Of a DNA stretch of 64,000 bases, positions 11,934-19,974 are shown piece by piece. The DNA is from Paractinoplanes bogorensis (GTDB taxonomy: Bacteria; Actinomycetota; Actinomycetes; Mycobacteriales; Micromonosporaceae). The translations under genes and the position numbers were made by a program. The stretch spans positions 496,001-560,000 of the forward strand of contig NZ_JAHKKG010000007.1 in assembly GCF_018829635.1 (NCBI RefSeq). Direction: 5' to 3'. The notes beneath the pieces were generated by a model. It was not told where the DNA came from. It worked only from the letters and a program-made list of their open reading frames with translations, and searched no databases. Position 1 is the first letter of the stretch; the number at the start of each line of letters is the position of its first letter.

Positions 11934-12764
11934 GTGGAGACCTTCGGCAAGCGCCTCGCGGAGGCCATGGACAAGCGGGGCCGGCTCTGTGTCGGCATCG
12001 ATCCGCACGCCGCCCTGCTGACCAGGTGGGGCCTCTCGGACGACGTCGCCGGCCTGGAACGTTTCGCCCGTACGGTGGTCGACGCCCTGGCCGATCGGGT
12101 GGCCGTGCTGAAGCCTCAGTCCGCGTTTTTCGAGAGATTTGGGTCACGTGGCATCGGAATTCTTGAGTCAACTATCCGACAGTCCCGCGAGGCCGGAGCG
12201 CTGGTCCTGCTGGACGTGAAGCGCGGCGACATCGGCTCGACGATGGCCGCCTATGCGAGCGCGTATCTCGATCCGGCGAGTTCTCTGTGTGCCGACGCGA
12301 TTACTGTGAGTCCCTACCTCGGCGTGGGCTCGTTGCAGCCGGCATTCGACGTCACGGCGGCTCACGGCGGCGGCGTCTTCGTCCTGGGCCTCACGTCCAA
12401 TCCGGAGGGACCCTCCGTCCAGCATGCCGTCGCATCGGACAAAAGGACCGTGGCGCAAACCGTGATCGACGAGATTTCCCAGCTCAACGCAGGTGCGGAG
12501 CCGCTCGGAAGCTTCGGGCTGGTAATCGGAGCGACCATCGGCGACACCGGCCACGATCTGTCCCGTGTGAACGGTCCGCTGCTCGCGCCGGGGCTCGGCG
12601 CGCAGGGTGCGACCCCCTCCGACCTGCGGTCCGTCTTCGGAAAAAGCCTGCGCACCGTGCTGCCGTCGTACTCACGCGAAGTTCTCGCGGCGGGACCCGG
12701 CGTGGCCGGATTGCGGGCCGCCGCGGAGCGTGCCACGGCCGAGTGTGAGACCGCTCTCGGGTGA
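11934..12764 (+). CDS. pyrF: Orotidine 5'-phosphate decarboxylase, type 2
   Basis: 276 residues, starting at the GTG at 11934 with GGGAG upstream. The catalytic Asp-Lys-Asp motif is in LLDVKRGDIGSTMAAYA (about 92-108). The longer length and this motif place it in the mycobacterial-type (type 2) PyrF group. It decarboxylates OMP to UMP and closes the operon. A 185-bp gap with palindromes follows before mihF. Confidence 0.96.
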   Translation: METFGKRLAEAMDKRGRLCVGIDPHAALLTRWGLSDDVAGLERFARTVVDALADRVAVLKPQSAFFERFGSRGIGILESTIRQSREAGALVLLDVKRGDIGSTMAAYASAYLDPASSLCADAITVSPYLGVGSLQPAFDVTAAHGGGVFVLGLTSNPEGPSVQHAVASDKRTVAQTVIDEISQLNAGAEPLGSFGLVIGATIGDTGHDLSRVNGPLLAPGLGAQGATPSDLRSVFGKSLRTVLPSYSREVLAAGPGVAGLRAAAERATAECETALG

Positions 12765-12949
12765 AACGCGCCTGCTTATCAGGCCGCCGGACACCCGGGT
12801 CGGGGGTACCCCCACGTTGCCGAAACCGCCGTTGACCGCTAGTTTTCCCGGCGCCGGGAACCACATGCCCCTTTGGTTCCCTGGCACACCACGTTTCACA
12901 GAAGCGGTGGCTTTTTACCGCCATCGCGATAGGGACCTGAGGAGAACTG
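12765..12949 (+). promoter_or_regulatory. mihF leader with two mutually exclusive hairpins
   Basis: A perfect 16-bp palindrome at 12845-12860 (TTCCCGGCGCCGGGAA) shares its right arm GGGAA with a second stem, 12856-12863 paired with 12874-12881. Only one of the two can form in RNA. The arrangement resembles a switch or an operator overlapping a leader. No U-run follows either stem. Function is not known. Confidence 0.5.
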
Positions 12950-13267
12950 GTGCCGCTCCCGTCACTGAGCCCCGAGCAGCGCGCTGCCGCGCTGGAGAAG
13001 GCCGCGGAAGTACGCAAGGCTCGGGCTGAGCTGAAGGAACAGCTCAAGTCCGGCAAGACCACCCTCGCCGCTGTGCTTGACCGCGCGGAAGAGGACGAGG
13101 TCGTCGGCAAGCTGAAGGTCTCGGCCGTGCTTCAGGCGCTGCCGGGCATCGGCAAGATCCGCGCGACCCAGATCATGGAGAAGCTCAAGATCGCTGACAG
13201 CCGCCGGCTGCGCGGTCTCGGCGACCAGCAGCGTAAGGCCCTCCTGGGGGAGTTCGCTGCGAACTGA
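12950..13267 (+). CDS. mihF: Actinobacterial integration host factor (mIHF)
   Basis: 105 residues, starting at a GTG after AGGAGA. The long basic N-terminal helix and the H2TH-like segment ALPGIGKIRATQIM (about 63-76) match mycobacterial/Streptomyces IHF. This nucleoid-associated protein is unrelated to the HU/IHF fold and binds DNA without strict sequence specificity. It sits immediately before gmk, the conserved order in actinobacteria. Confidence 0.96.
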   Translation: MPLPSLSPEQRAAALEKAAEVRKARAELKEQLKSGKTTLAAVLDRAEEDEVVGKLKVSAVLQALPGIGKIRATQIMEKLKIADSRRLRGLGDQQRKALLGEFAAN

Positions 13268-13278
13268 CTCATGGGCTC

Positions 13279-13899
13279 GTGTTGAATGAGCCTGTGAGCA
13301 TGGATGACGACGCGCGCCCGGCAGCCCGCCTCACCGTCCTGTCCGGCCCCTCCGGGGTCGGCAAGGACAGCGTGATCGAGCTGATCCGGGCGCGCTCGCC
13401 TTGGATCAAGCTCTCCGTGTCGGCGACGACCCGGAAGATGCGCGACTACGAGACCAACGGCGAGCACTACCACTTCGTGAGCAGGCCGGACTTCCAGCGC
13501 CTGATCGACGGCGGTCAGCTGCTCGAATGGGCCGAGTTCGCCGGCAACCTCTACGGCACTCCGCGAGCCCAGGTCGACGCCTGGATCGCGCAGGGCTGGC
13601 CGGTGCTCCTGAAGATCGACCTGCAGGGGGCCCGGCAGGTGCGGGCCTCGATGCCCGACGCCCAGCTGGTGTTCCTGGCCCCGCCCAGCGTCGAGGAACT
13701 CAAGCGCCGCCTGATCGGCCGGGGCACCGACGACGAGGAGACCATCCGCCGTCGCCTGGCCCACGCCGACGAGGAACTGGCGGCCGAGAAGGAGTTCGAC
13801 CGCACCGTCGTCAACGACTTCGTCGAGCGGGCGGCCGATGAGCTGGTAGGATTGCTCGGTTCGTCATTTCTGACGCCCGCGCAAGCCCCAGAACACTAA
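13279..13899 (+). CDS. gmk: Guanylate kinase
   Basis: About 206 residues from the first GTG. In-frame GTG (13294) and ATG (13300) are alternative starts, and none has a clear Shine-Dalgarno, so the first few residues are uncertain. The P-loop GPSGVGKD (about 24-31), SATTRKMRDYE and the HYHFVSRPDF segment are typical. It phosphorylates GMP to GDP. It lies between mihF and rpoZ, 14 nt before the latter. Confidence 0.96.
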   Translation: MLNEPVSMDDDARPAARLTVLSGPSGVGKDSVIELIRARSPWIKLSVSATTRKMRDYETNGEHYHFVSRPDFQRLIDGGQLLEWAEFAGNLYGTPRAQVDAWIAQGWPVLLKIDLQGARQVRASMPDAQLVFLAPPSVEELKRRLIGRGTDDEETIRRRLAHADEELAAEKEFDRTVVNDFVERAADELVGLLGSSFLTPAQAPEH

Positions 13900-13913
13900 G
13901 GATTTGAGAAACT

Positions 13914-14177
13914 GTGGGAACCATCGCGAACCCCGAAGGCATCACCAACCCGCCGATCGACGAGCTGCTCGACAAGACCTCGTCGAAGTACTCGCTGGTG
14001 ATCTTCGCGGCTAAGCGCGCCCGCCAGGTCAACGCCTACTACAGCCAGCTCGGTGAGGGCCTGCTCGAGTATGTGGGCCCGCTGGTCGAGACCACCCCGC
14101 AGGAGAAGCCGCTCTCGATCGCCATGCGTGAGATCAACGCCGGCCTGCTGACGGCCGAGGCGACCGACAACCCCTGA
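13914..14177 (+). CDS. rpoZ: DNA-directed RNA polymerase omega subunit
   Basis: 87 residues with a GTG start. NPPIDELLDKTSSKYSLVIF and AAKRARQVN are the conserved omega core that clamps the beta-prime C-terminus. The order gmk-rpoZ-coaBC is widely conserved. A GC-rich hairpin lies 30 nt after the stop. Confidence 0.97.
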   Translation: MGTIANPEGITNPPIDELLDKTSSKYSLVIFAAKRARQVNAYYSQLGEGLLEYVGPLVETTPQEKPLSIAMREINAGLLTAEATDNP

Positions 14178-14209
14178 TTGCGGGTTACCGACTCTCCGCG
14201 ACACCCATC

Positions 14210-14243
14210 GATCCCGCGTCCCGTTCCGGGCGCGGGATCTTTG
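14210..14243 (+). terminator. Hairpin terminator after rpoZ
   Basis: The stem GATCCCGCG (14210-14218) pairs with CGCGGGATC (14231-14239) and is followed by TTT. The U-run is short, so strength is uncertain. Confidence 0.7.
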
Positions 14244-14249
14244 CTGCCC

Positions 14250-14330
14250 GCCCGCTTCTTCGCCGTCCGCCCGCGTCGCCGTCCGCCCGCGTCGCCGTTC
14301 GCCCGCGTCGCCGTCCGCCTGCGTCTTCGC
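14250..14330. repeat. 16-bp minisatellite downstream of rpoZ
   Basis: About four to five copies of a 16-bp unit (CCGCCCGCGTCGCCGT). The clearest copies are at 14267-14282, 14283-14298 and 14299-14314, with degraded copies on both sides. It lies in the 355-bp rpoZ-coaBC gap, between the terminator and the coaBC promoter area. No coding role is apparent. Confidence 0.85.
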
Positions 14331-14409
14331 TGTTCGGTCGCGTCACGTGCCTACCCCGCCCGACCAGGGGGCGGGCCAGACCCTACCCGGATCGTGAGGC
14401 TGCCGCGGG

Positions 14410-14451
14410 TTGTCCACAGGCCGTTTTCCGCGCCCGCCCGAGTTGTCCACA
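14410..14451 (+). promoter_or_regulatory. Two DnaA-box-like sites upstream of coaBC
   Basis: TTGTCCACA occurs at 14410-14418 and 14443-14451. This is the GC-adapted DnaA box form used in actinobacterial origins. Only two copies are present and no origin features surround them, so a regulatory role is more likely than an origin. Confidence 0.6.
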
Positions 14452-14532
14452 GGGCCGGCATCCGCACGACGCTTCGGTGCGCGCCGGGCTAGCGTGGTCA
14501 GCGTCGTCCGGCGTACGGAAGGTGGGACCACG

Positions 14533-15750
14533 GTGACCGAAGTGGTGTTGGGTGTGGGTGGGGGCATCGCCGCCTACAAGGCCTGTGAGCTGCTGCGCCT
14601 GTTCACCGAGTCGGGGCACAAGGTGCGTGTGGTGCCGACCGCGTCGGCGCTCCAGTTCGTGGGCGCACCGACCTGGGCCGCGCTGTCCGGGCGGCCCGTG
14701 TCGACCGAGGTCTGGGACGACGCCCACGAGGTGCCGCACGTGCGGATCGGGCGGGCGGCCGAACTCGTCGTGGTCGCCCCGGCCACCGCCGACCTGCTGG
14801 CCAAGGCGGCCCACGGCATCGCCGACGACCTGCTGACCAACACGCTGCTCACGGCCACCTGCCCGATCGTGTACGCGCCGGCCATGCACACCGAGATGTG
14901 GGACAACCCGGCCACCCAGGCCAACGTGGCCACCCTGCGCTCGCGCGGTGCCGTGGTGATCGAGCCCGCGGTGGGCCGGCTCACCGGGAAGGACACGGGC
15001 AAGGGCCGGCTGCCGGAACCCGTCGAGATCTTCGAGCTGGCTCGACGCGTACGGGAACGCGGGCTTGATCTTGATCTGGCCGGTCGGCATGTCGTGGTGA
15101 CCGCGGGTGGGACGCGCGAGCCGCTGGATCCGGTGCGTTTCCTCGGGAACCGTTCGTCCGGCAAGCAGGGGTACGCGCTCGCCAAGGCCGCAGCCGCGCG
15201 CGGTGCCCGAGTGACGTTGATCGCAGCGAACGTCACCCTGCCCGATCCGGCCGGCGTCGACATCGTGCGCGTCGGCACGACCGAGGAACTGCGGGTCGCG
15301 GCCGTGAAGGCGGCCGTCGACGCCGACGTCATAGTGATGTCGGCCGCACCCGCGGACTTCCGGCCCGCCACCGTCGCCGGCGAGAAAATCAAGAAGAAAG
15401 ACTCGGGCGCCCCCGAACCGATCGCACTCGTCACCAACCCGGACATCGCCGCCGAACTGGGCGCGGGCAAGCGGCCCGGGCAGGTCCTGGTGGCGTTCGC
15501 GGCCGAGACCCACGACGCGCTCGAGCACGCACGGGCCAAGCTGGTCAAGAAACGTGCCGACCTGATCGTCGTTAACGAGGTGGGAGTGGACCGCGTCTTC
15601 GGCGCCGACCACAATGAGGTCACGCTGCTCGGGGCCGACGGGAGCACGTCCGCCTCCGCCGAAATCCCCAAAGACGACGTGGCCGATATGATTTACGACC
15701 ATGTCGTGACGCTCCTGGATCGCCAGGTCGCGCACGATGGGACGGCGTAG
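14533..15750 (+). CDS. coaBC: Bifunctional phosphopantothenoylcysteine decarboxylase / phosphopantothenate-cysteine ligase
   Basis: 405 residues, starting at the GTG at 14533 (VTEVVLGVGGGIAAYK), after GGAAGGTGGGA. The N-terminal flavoprotein CoaC domain shows GGGIAAYKACELLR and PAMHTEMWDNP; the usual ACGD active-site loop is replaced by a GKDTG segment, as I recall for other actinobacteria. The C-terminal CoaB domain begins near TAGGTREPLDPVRFLGN (about 197). It catalyses two consecutive steps of coenzyme A synthesis. It is followed by metK. Confidence 0.96.
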   Translation: MTEVVLGVGGGIAAYKACELLRLFTESGHKVRVVPTASALQFVGAPTWAALSGRPVSTEVWDDAHEVPHVRIGRAAELVVVAPATADLLAKAAHGIADDLLTNTLLTATCPIVYAPAMHTEMWDNPATQANVATLRSRGAVVIEPAVGRLTGKDTGKGRLPEPVEIFELARRVRERGLDLDLAGRHVVVTAGGTREPLDPVRFLGNRSSGKQGYALAKAAAARGARVTLIAANVTLPDPAGVDIVRVGTTEELRVAAVKAAVDADVIVMSAAPADFRPATVAGEKIKKKDSGAPEPIALVTNPDIAAELGAGKRPGQVLVAFAAETHDALEHARAKLVKKRADLIVVNEVGVDRVFGADHNEVTLLGADGSTSASAEIPKDDVADMIYDHVVTLLDRQVAHDGTA

Positions 15751-15825
15751 CACCCAGGCGACTCCGGTCAGGCGCGGTGGCTACACTTCCGCGTTACGTT
15801 GTATTCGACAAATCTGAGGAGCACC

Positions 15826-17016
15826 GTGGCACGCCGCCTGTTCACCTCCGAGTCGGTCACGGAAGGCCACCCGGACAAGATCGCTGACCAGATCAGCGAC
15901 GGCATTCTCGACGCCCTGCTGGCGCAGGACCCCCGCAGCCGTGTCGCGGTGGAGACGCTGATCACCACCGGCCAGGTGCACGTGGCCGGCGAGGTCACCA
16001 CCCAGGCGTACGCCGACATCCCGAGCATCGTGCGCGAGACGATCCTCAAGATCGGATACGACTCGTCCAAGAAGGGCTTCGACGGCGCGTCCTGCGGCGT
16101 CAGCGTCTCGATCGGCTCGCAGTCGCCCGACATCGCCCAAGGCGTGGACAGCGCGCTCGAGCTGCGCGAGGGCGACAGCGAGCACGTGCTCGACTCCCAG
16201 GGCGCCGGCGACCAGGGCATGATGTTCGGTTTCGCCTGCTCCGAGACGCCCGAGCTGATGCCGCTGCCGATCGCGCTGGCCCATCGCCTGGCCCGCCGGC
16301 TGTCGGCCGCCCGCAAGGACGGCACGATCCCCTACCTGCGGCCCGACGGCAAGACCCAGGTCACGATCGAGTACGACGGTCTCAAGCCGGTCCGCCTCGA
16401 CACCGTGGTCGTCTCGTCGCAGCACGCGGCCGACATCTCGCTCGAGTCGCTGCTGACGCCCGACATCCGCGAGCACGTGATCGCGCCCGAGCTCGAGGGC
16501 CTGGGCATCGACACCGAGGGCTACCGCCTGCTGGTCAACCCGACCGGCCGCTTCGAGATCGGCGGCCCGATGGGCGACGCCGGCCTCACCGGTCGCAAGA
16601 TCATTGTTGACACGTACGGCGGTTACGCGCGCCACGGCGGCGGCGCGTTCTCGGGCAAGGACCCGTCCAAGGTGGACCGCTCGGCGGCCTACGCGATGCG
16701 CTGGGTCGCGAAGAACGTCGTGGCGGCCGGGCTGGCCGAGCGCTGCGAGACCCAGGTCGCCTACGCGATCGGCAAGGCGCACCCGGTGTCGCTGTTCGTC
16801 GAGACGTTCGGCACCGAAAATGTGCCGGTCGAGCGGATCGAGAAGGCCATCAACGAGGTGTTCGACCTCCGGCCGGCCGCGATCATCCACGACCTCGACC
16901 TGATGCGGCCGATCTACCAGCAGACGGCGGCCTACGGGCACTTCGGGCGGGAGATCCCGGAGCTGCGCTGGGAGAGCACGGACCGCGCGCAGGACCTGAA
17001 GAACGCCGCGGCCTGA
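15826..17016 (+). CDS. metK: S-adenosylmethionine synthase
   Basis: 396 residues, starting at the GTG at 15826 after TGAGGAG. An in-frame start at 15799 lacks a ribosome-binding site. The signature motifs EGHPDKIADQISD (about 12-24), GAGDQGMMFG (about 127-136) and the GGGAFSGKDPSKVDRSAAY segment (about 273-291) are intact. It forms SAM from methionine and ATP, the cofactor of nearby BioA and several methyltransferases. A strong terminator follows. Confidence 0.98.
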   Translation: MARRLFTSESVTEGHPDKIADQISDGILDALLAQDPRSRVAVETLITTGQVHVAGEVTTQAYADIPSIVRETILKIGYDSSKKGFDGASCGVSVSIGSQSPDIAQGVDSALELREGDSEHVLDSQGAGDQGMMFGFACSETPELMPLPIALAHRLARRLSAARKDGTIPYLRPDGKTQVTIEYDGLKPVRLDTVVVSSQHAADISLESLLTPDIREHVIAPELEGLGIDTEGYRLLVNPTGRFEIGGPMGDAGLTGRKIIVDTYGGYARHGGGAFSGKDPSKVDRSAAYAMRWVAKNVVAAGLAERCETQVAYAIGKAHPVSLFVETFGTENVPVERIEKAINEVFDLRPAAIIHDLDLMRPIYQQTAAYGHFGREIPELRWESTDRAQDLKNAAA

Positions 17017-17029
17017 TCCACGCTTGATC

Positions 17030-17062
17030 GAACGGCGTCCCGCATCGCGCGGGGCGCCGTTC
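17030..17062 (+). terminator. Terminator after metK
   Basis: A 14-bp stem (17030-17043 with 17049-17062, one G-U pair) has a 5-nt loop and is followed by a T-rich stretch. Confidence 0.88.
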
Positions 17063-17325
17063 GTCGTTTCCGCCGGGCGGTCGCCGGGCCGCGGTGCGTC
17101 GTGCTGCGGTGGCCGGGACCCGACTTGCGCATGTCGTGAGTGATGACGCGCGCCAGACCGTGTCGTCCTCGACTGCGCCGGGCGGCGGTGCGTCGTGCGG
17201 CGCTGGCGTGCGGTCGGGCCGCGGTGCGTCGTGCGGTCGTGCGGCGCTGGCGTGCGGTCGTGCGGCGTCGGCGTGTGTCGGGCGGAGTTGGCGTGTGCTG
17301 GGCGACGTCGGCGTGCGTCGGGTGG
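17063..17325. repeat. Degenerate GC-rich repeat tract between metK and priA
   Basis: The stretch is built from imperfect copies of short words such as GCGTGCGGTCG, TGCGGCG and GGCGTGTGTCGGG, densest at 17180-17320. No gene or RNA was recognised. It is the 3' flank of priA, which is convergent to metK. Confidence 0.6.
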
Positions 17326-19599
17326 CTAGAAGAGGGCGGCGGGGTCGATCTCGATGCGTACGGTCAAGGGGGCTTTTTTCGCACTTCGGACTGCGGCGGT
17401 CTCGTGCAGGGCGCGGGCCAGGGGCGCGGCCTGGGACCGGGGGACCCGCAGGAGCATGCGTTCCTGCTCGTCGTCGGCCGGGACCGGGCCCAGGATCTCG
17501 GTGTCGGCCGGCAGCCGCGCGATGTCGAGGAACTCGGCCACGGCCTCGGCCTTGCCGGTGAGGCTGGCCATCCGCGAGGCCGGCGGGAACGACAACTCGC
17601 GCCGCTCGGTCAGCTCGCGCAGCGCGAACCAACCCGGATCCCAGCGGATCAGCGCCTGCACCGTGGCGAGCGACCCGTCGGCCACCACGACCACGCGCCC
17701 ACCCTCGGGAGCCGGCTTGGCCAGGGCGGCCGCGTTGAGCCAGCGGCGCATCGTCTCTTCGGCCGCGCGCAGGTCGGAGCGGGTGAGCAGGGCCCAGCTG
17801 TCCAGCAGCAGAACCGCGCCGTAGCCGCCCTCGGCCACCGGCTCGGCCCCCGGCGTGGCCACGACGACAGCCGGATCGGAGTTGACCGTGTCGAGGATCT
17901 CGTCGCGCCCGGACGTGCGTACGGCTGCGCCCGGGAAGGCTCGGCCCAGTTCCTCAGCCGTACGACGGGCGCCGGTGATCGAAGCCCGCAACCGCCGCCC
18001 TCCACAGGTCGGGCAGGAGTAGGCGGCGGCCGCGCGGCCACACCAGTTGCAGGTGGGGACGTCGCGGGCGCCGTGCAGGGCCAGCGGCCCCGAACACTGT
18101 GGACAGCGGGCCGGGGTGCGGCAGTCGTTGCAGGCGATCGACGGCAGATAACCGCGCCGGGGAACCTGGACCAGCACCGGGGAGCCGGCCTTGAGTGCCT
18201 GGCGGGCGGTCTCCCACACCAGGCTGGGCAGGCGGGCGGTGGCGGCGCCGGGGTCGCGGGCCATCTGCGGGTCGTCGCCGGTGGGTGCGATCGCCGGGGC
18301 GTGGGCGCGGAGCACCTCGCGGGATGCGCTGATCTCGCGGGCCCAGCCGGTTTCGAGCAGGAGCTGCCCTTCCCCCGTACGGGCGAAGCCGGCCACCAAC
18401 GCAGCGCAATCGGCCAGCTGGGCCCGGGTCAGCAGCACCTCGCGGGCATGCGGATAGGGCGAGCGGGGCTCGGCGTGCAGGTCGTCCCCGTCGTCCCAGA
18501 TGACGACCAGGCCCAGCTTGGCCACCGGCGCCCACATGGCGGCCCGCGTGCCGACCACCACCGGCACCTGGTGACGGCTGGCGGCGAGAAAACGCCGGTA
18601 TCGCTCGGCGGGCCCGAGCGCCGCGTTCAGCGCAACGTGGCGGCCGGGGCCGAGCGTCTTGGCCAGCGCCCGATCCATCCGGTCGAGATCCCGGGCATCG
18701 GCGACCACGATCACCACGCCGCGCCCGCCGCGCACCGTCGCCTCGGCCGCCTCGGCGATGCGGTCCGCCCAGTTCTCACCCGGGAGCGCCGCCCACACCG
18801 CGCGGGCGTTGCGTCCCTCGGCCAGGGCCCGCAGAAACGCAGGTCCGGCGACGTATTCGCTCCACCCGCCCGGCGCCGCTTCATACGGAACCGGCTGCGC
18901 GTCGCCCGCAGCCGCCGTGCTGGGGACGTGTGTGCCTGGGTCGGCTGCGGTGTTGTCGCTGCTCGGTGTGCTGGGGACGTGTGTGCCTGGGTCGGCTGCG
19001 ATGCCGTCGCTGCTCGCTGTGCTGGGGACGTGTGTGCCTGGGTCGGCTGCGATGCCGTCGCTGCTCGCCGTGCTGGGGACGTGTGTGGCTGCGGTGCCGT
19101 CGCTGCTCGCTGTGCTGGCGTGGGCCGTCGGAGCTAGTCCGGCCGCCGTCTCGCTGGCGGCCGGCTCCGGGTGGGGCGTCTCGCTGTCGAGGCTGTCCTT
19201 CGGAGTTTTGGTTTGCTGGGCCTCGACCCGGGCGTGGCGGGGCGGGACGGCCAGGCGGAGGACGTCGATCAGGTTGCCCGCGTAGCGGTCGGCCACGGCC
19301 CGGGCCGCATGCGCCACCTCGGGGTCGAGCACCTGCTCGGCGGAGACCACCTTGTCGAGGTAGGCCAGCTTGCCGCCGTGGGGTGACGACTCCACCCGTT
19401 CGAGCAGAAAGCCGTTGATCAGCTGGCCGGCGAACCGGACCTTGACCCGTACGCCCGGCTGGGCAGCCTCGTCGTCATCGGCCGACACAAGGTAGTCGAA
19501 CGGCCGGTCGAGGTGGGCGAGTGGCACGTCGACGCACACGCGGGCCACCGGCAGCCGCTCGGCCGGCTCCCGTTCGCTGCGTCCACGTTTCGTCGCCAT
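17326..19599 (-). CDS. priA: Primosomal protein N' (PriA), helicase-degenerate actinobacterial form
   Basis: 757 residues. The N-terminal 3'-DNA-binding domain (CVDVPLAHLDRPFDYLV, about 22-38) and the eight-cysteine zinc module (CNDCRTPARCPQC to CPTCGG, about 495-540) are recognisable. The Walker A motif GxxGxGKT expected after the linker is absent, and the DEAH-type box is reduced to IWDDGDD, so ATPase/helicase activity is unlikely. Loss of these motifs is known in actinobacterial PriA. The linker at about 160-230 carries 17-residue repeats (THVPSTASSDGIAADPG). Location next to def and fmt fits the conserved order. Confidence 0.93.
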   Translation of the reverse strand: MATKRGRSEREPAERLPVARVCVDVPLAHLDRPFDYLVSADDDEAAQPGVRVKVRFAGQLINGFLLERVESSPHGGKLAYLDKVVSAEQVLDPEVAHAARAVADRYAGNLIDVLRLAVPPRHARVEAQQTKTPKDSLDSETPHPEPAASETAAGLAPTAHASTASSDGTAATHVPSTASSDGIAADPGTHVPSTASSDGIAADPGTHVPSTPSSDNTAADPGTHVPSTAAAGDAQPVPYEAAPGGWSEYVAGPAFLRALAEGRNARAVWAALPGENWADRIAEAAEATVRGGRGVVIVVADARDLDRMDRALAKTLGPGRHVALNAALGPAERYRRFLAASRHQVPVVVGTRAAMWAPVAKLGLVVIWDDGDDLHAEPRSPYPHAREVLLTRAQLADCAALVAGFARTGEGQLLLETGWAREISASREVLRAHAPAIAPTGDDPQMARDPGAATARLPSLVWETARQALKAGSPVLVQVPRRGYLPSIACNDCRTPARCPQCSGPLALHGARDVPTCNWCGRAAAAYSCPTCGGRRLRASITGARRTAEELGRAFPGAAVRTSGRDEILDTVNSDPAVVVATPGAEPVAEGGYGAVLLLDSWALLTRSDLRAAEETMRRWLNAAALAKPAPEGGRVVVVADGSLATVQALIRWDPGWFALRELTERRELSFPPASRMASLTGKAEAVAEFLDIARLPADTEILGPVPADDEQERMLLRVPRSQAAPLARALHETAAVRSAKKAPLTVRIEIDPAALF
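18917..19111. repeat. 51-bp minisatellite inside priA
   Basis: About 3.8 copies of a 51-bp unit at 18917, 18968, 19019 and 19070; the last lacks 9 bp. The unit length is a multiple of three, so the repeats add 17-residue steps to a Pro/Ser/Thr-rich linker and keep priA in frame. Copy number is probably variable between strains. Confidence 0.92.
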
Positions 19600-19652
19600 C
19601 GCCGAACATTCTGCCCGCCGCCCCCGACATTTCCCGGCGTCCCACCCCGCCG

Positions 19653-19817
19653 GCCGCCGCGCAGCCGCCCAAGATCCGCGGAGCAGCCGCCGCGCAGCTG
19701 CCCAAGATCCGCGGAGCCGCCGCCGCGCAGCCGCCCAAGATCCGCGGAGCAGCCGCCGCGCAGCCGCTCAAGATCCGCGGAGCCGCCGCCGCGCAACCGT
19801 TCAAGATCCACGGAGCA
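19653..19817. repeat. 33-bp minisatellite upstream of the P450 gene
   Basis: Five direct copies of a 33-bp unit (19653, 19686, 19719, 19752, 19785), each with the core AAGATCCGCGGAGC. The last base of successive units alternates A, C, A, C, A, which implies a 66-bp higher-order duplication. It occupies the divergent priA/P450 intergenic region (19600-19974), so it could affect both promoters. Reading frames through it give an 11-residue period but look non-genic. Confidence 0.92.
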
Positions 19818-19887
19818 GCCGCCGCCTCCCCCGCCCACCCAGGGACGTGGAGGGGACGGTACGCCGAAGTCAAGCCGGGGCGCCGAG

Positions 19888-19896
19888 TTATCCACA
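19888..19896 (+). promoter_or_regulatory. DnaA-box sequence upstream of the P450 gene
   Basis: A perfect TTATCCACA, followed by GG, lies 79 bp before the P450 start. An identical site precedes rpe at 25075. TAGAAC lies about 8 nt before the GTG start and could be a -10 element for a leaderless transcript. Confidence 0.5.
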
Positions 19897-19974
19897 GGGC
19901 GCGGGCGCTGCGCCCCGGTCGGACCACCGACACCGCCGACTCCATCTGCCGGCGCGACGCGATAGAACATATTG

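Noticed and set aside
14410..14451. Chromosomal origin
   Set aside because: Only two DnaA-box-like sites, no dnaA/dnaN neighbours and no AT-rich region.
18917..19111. CRISPR array
   Set aside because: The repeats are directly adjacent, without unique spacers, and lie inside priA.
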